Shown: in pieces, positions 62,194 through 64,000 of the stretch
Layout: each line of letters starts with the position of its first letter
Position numbering within the stretch: position 1 is the stretch's first letter
Source: Siphonodentalium dalli
Lineage: Eukaryota; Mollusca; Scaphopoda; Gadilida; Siphonodentaliidae
DNA length: 64,000 bases
Reading direction: 5' to 3'
Assembly: GCA_032622095.1 (NCBI GenBank)
Contig: CP136066.1
Location: forward strand, 53,778,609-53,842,608
Notes under the pieces: model-generated
What the model saw: the letters and a program-made list of their open reading frames with translations, nothing else
Database searches by the model: none
Told to the model about the DNA's origin: nothing
Translations under genes and position numbers: made by a program

Positions 62194-64000
62194 ATCATGA
62201 ATCTAACCTTTAACTGAGCGAATGACTGGTTGGTTTATTATGAATCTAACCTTTAACTGAGCGAATGACTGGTTGGTTTATCATGAATCTAACCTTTAAC
62301 TGAGCGAATGACTGGTTGATTTATCATGAATCTAACCTTTAACTGAGCGAATGACTGGTTGGTTTATTATGAATCTAACCTTTAACTGAGCGAATGACTG
62401 GTTGGTTTATTATGAATCTAACCTTTAACTGAGCGAATGACTGGTTGGTTTATTATGAATCTAACCTTTAACTGAGCGAATGACTGGTTGGTTTATTATG
62501 AATCTAACCTTTAACTGAGCGAATGACTGGTTGGTTTATTATGAATCTAACCTTTAACTGAGCGAATGACTGGTTGGTTTATTATGAATCTAACATTTAA
62601 CTGAGCGAATGACTGGTTGGTTTATCATGAATCTAACCTTTAATTGAGCGAATGACTGGTTGGTTTATTATGAATCTAACCTTTAACTGAGCGAATGACT
62701 GGTTGGTTTATCATGAATCTAACCTTTAACTGAGCGAATGACTGGTTGGTTTATCATGAATCTAACCTTTAACTGAGCGAATGACTGGTTGGTTTATTAT
62801 GAATCTAACCTTTAACTGTGCGAATGACTGGTTGGTTTATTATGAATCTAACCTTTAACTGAGCGAATGACTGGTTGGTTTATCATGAATCTAACCTTTA
62901 ACTGAGCGAATGACTGGTTGGTTTATCATGAATCTAACCTTTAACTGAGCGAATGACTGGTTGGTTTATTATGAATCTAACCTTTAACTGAGCGAATGAC
63001 TGGTTGGTTTATCATGAATCTAACCTTTAACTGAGCGAATGACTGGTTGGTTTATTATGAATCTAACCTTTAACTGTGCGAATGACTGGTTGGTTTATTA
63101 TGAATCTAACCTTTAACTGAGCGAATGACTGGTTGGTTTATTATGAATCTAACCTTTAACTGAGCGAATGACTGGTTGGTTTATCATGAATCTAACCTTT
63201 AACTGAGCGAATGACTGGTTGGTTTATTATGAATCTAACCTTTAACTGTGCGAATGACTGGTTGGTTTATTATGAATCTAACCTTTAACTGAGCGAATGA
63301 CTGGTTGGTTTATCATGAATCTAACCTTTAACTGAGCGAATGACTGGTTGGTTTATCATGAATCTAACCTTTAACTGAGCGAATGACTGGTTGATTTATT
63401 ATGAATCTAACCTTGAACTGAGCGAATGACTGGTTGGTTTATTATGAATCTAACCTTTAACTGAGCGAATGACTGGTTGGTTTATTATGAATCTAACCTT
63501 TAACTGAGCGAATGACTGGTTGGTTTATCATGAATCTAACCTTTAACTGAGCGAATGACTGGTTGGTTTATCATGAATCTAACCTTTAACTGAGCGAATG
63601 ACTGGTTGGTTTATTATGAATCTAACCTTTAACTGAGCGAATGACTGGTTGGTTTATCATGAATCTAACCTTTAACTGAGCGAATGACTGGTTGGTTTAT
63701 TATGAATCTAACCTTTAACTGTGCGAATGACTGGTTGGTTTATTATGAATCTAACCTTTAACTGAGCGAATGACTGGTTGGTTTATCATGAATCTAACCT
63801 TTAACTGAGCGAATGACTGGTTGGTTTATCATGAATCTAACCTTTAACTGAGCGAATGACTGGTTGGTTTATTATGAATCTAACCTTTAACTGAGCGAAT
63901 GACTGGTTGGTTTATCATGAATCTAACCTTTAACTGAGCGAATGACTGGTTGGTTTATTATGAATCTAACCTTTAACTGTGCGAATGACTGGTTGGTTTA
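62194..64000. repeat. 43-bp satellite running off the window, at least 42 copies
   Basis: Unit atcatgaatctaaccttta, actgagcgaatgactggttg, gttt. Exact 43-bp period. Main variants: attatg/atcatg, and ctgtgcg for ctgagcg at about 62818, 63075, 63247, 63720, 63978. Confidence 0.97.

Noticed and set aside
61959-62198. Minus-strand 79-residue open frame next to the 43-bp array
   Set aside because: No recognised family, no splice-supported partner, and it overlaps a family X repeat fragment.

Overview
This is a window from an animal nuclear genome. It is AT-rich, has split genes with GT-AG introns, and is packed with dispersed and tandem repeats. The repeat types suggest a marine lophotrochozoan, probably a mollusc: GTCCGTCCGTCC-bearing elements, tRNA-derived SINEs ending in CAAT tails, and an element with the 'tatatagcgcc' motif. 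The species cannot be read from the sequence.

Two genes are supported, arranged tail to tail. On the + strand, 24 exons between 1467 and 50934 encode the last 984 residues of a molybdenum hydroxylase of the xanthine dehydrogenase/aldehyde oxidase (XDH/AO) family. They cover the second half of the FAD domain and the whole molybdopterin domain. All 24 exons splice with GT/AG ends in one unbroken frame. The N-terminal iron-sulfur part lies upstream of the window. On the - strand, 60507 to 58115 holds the last two exons of PPP1R21, ending in its TTKRSYEDQ-type coiled-coil tail.

Most of the window is intron, and the introns are full of repeats. 1-23.3 kb: short exons among foldback elements, at least three families of TTAA-flanked piggyBac-like MITEs, one hAT-like element with an 8-bp duplication, a SINE and a Helitron. 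23.88-35.92 kb: one intron carries about 480 copies of a 25-bp repeat, with kilobase-scale duplications inside it. 37.6-38.3 kb: a 39-bp minisatellite made from the 3' end of an XDH exon together with its splice donor. 46-48.3 kb: GTCCGTCC elements, and a MITE holding a degenerate copy of the next exon's acceptor junction. 51.2-52.5 kb: a 34/37-bp minisatellite in the likely XDH 3' UTR. 53-60 kb: nested MITEs between the two genes. 60.6-64 kb: a Helitron end, a 30-base G run and a 43-bp array that runs off the window.

The XDH-like protein has mixed active-site signals. The NAD/FAD loop (RRDDDIA), the GGFGGKE glutamate, the substrate-loop NTAFR and the GEPP glutamate are all of XDH type. The position of bovine Arg880, which helps bind purines, aligns with serine. 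The most unusual structures are the minisatellite that multiplies a splice donor in frame, the exon-acceptor copies (one inside a MITE), and the 12-kb intronic satellite.
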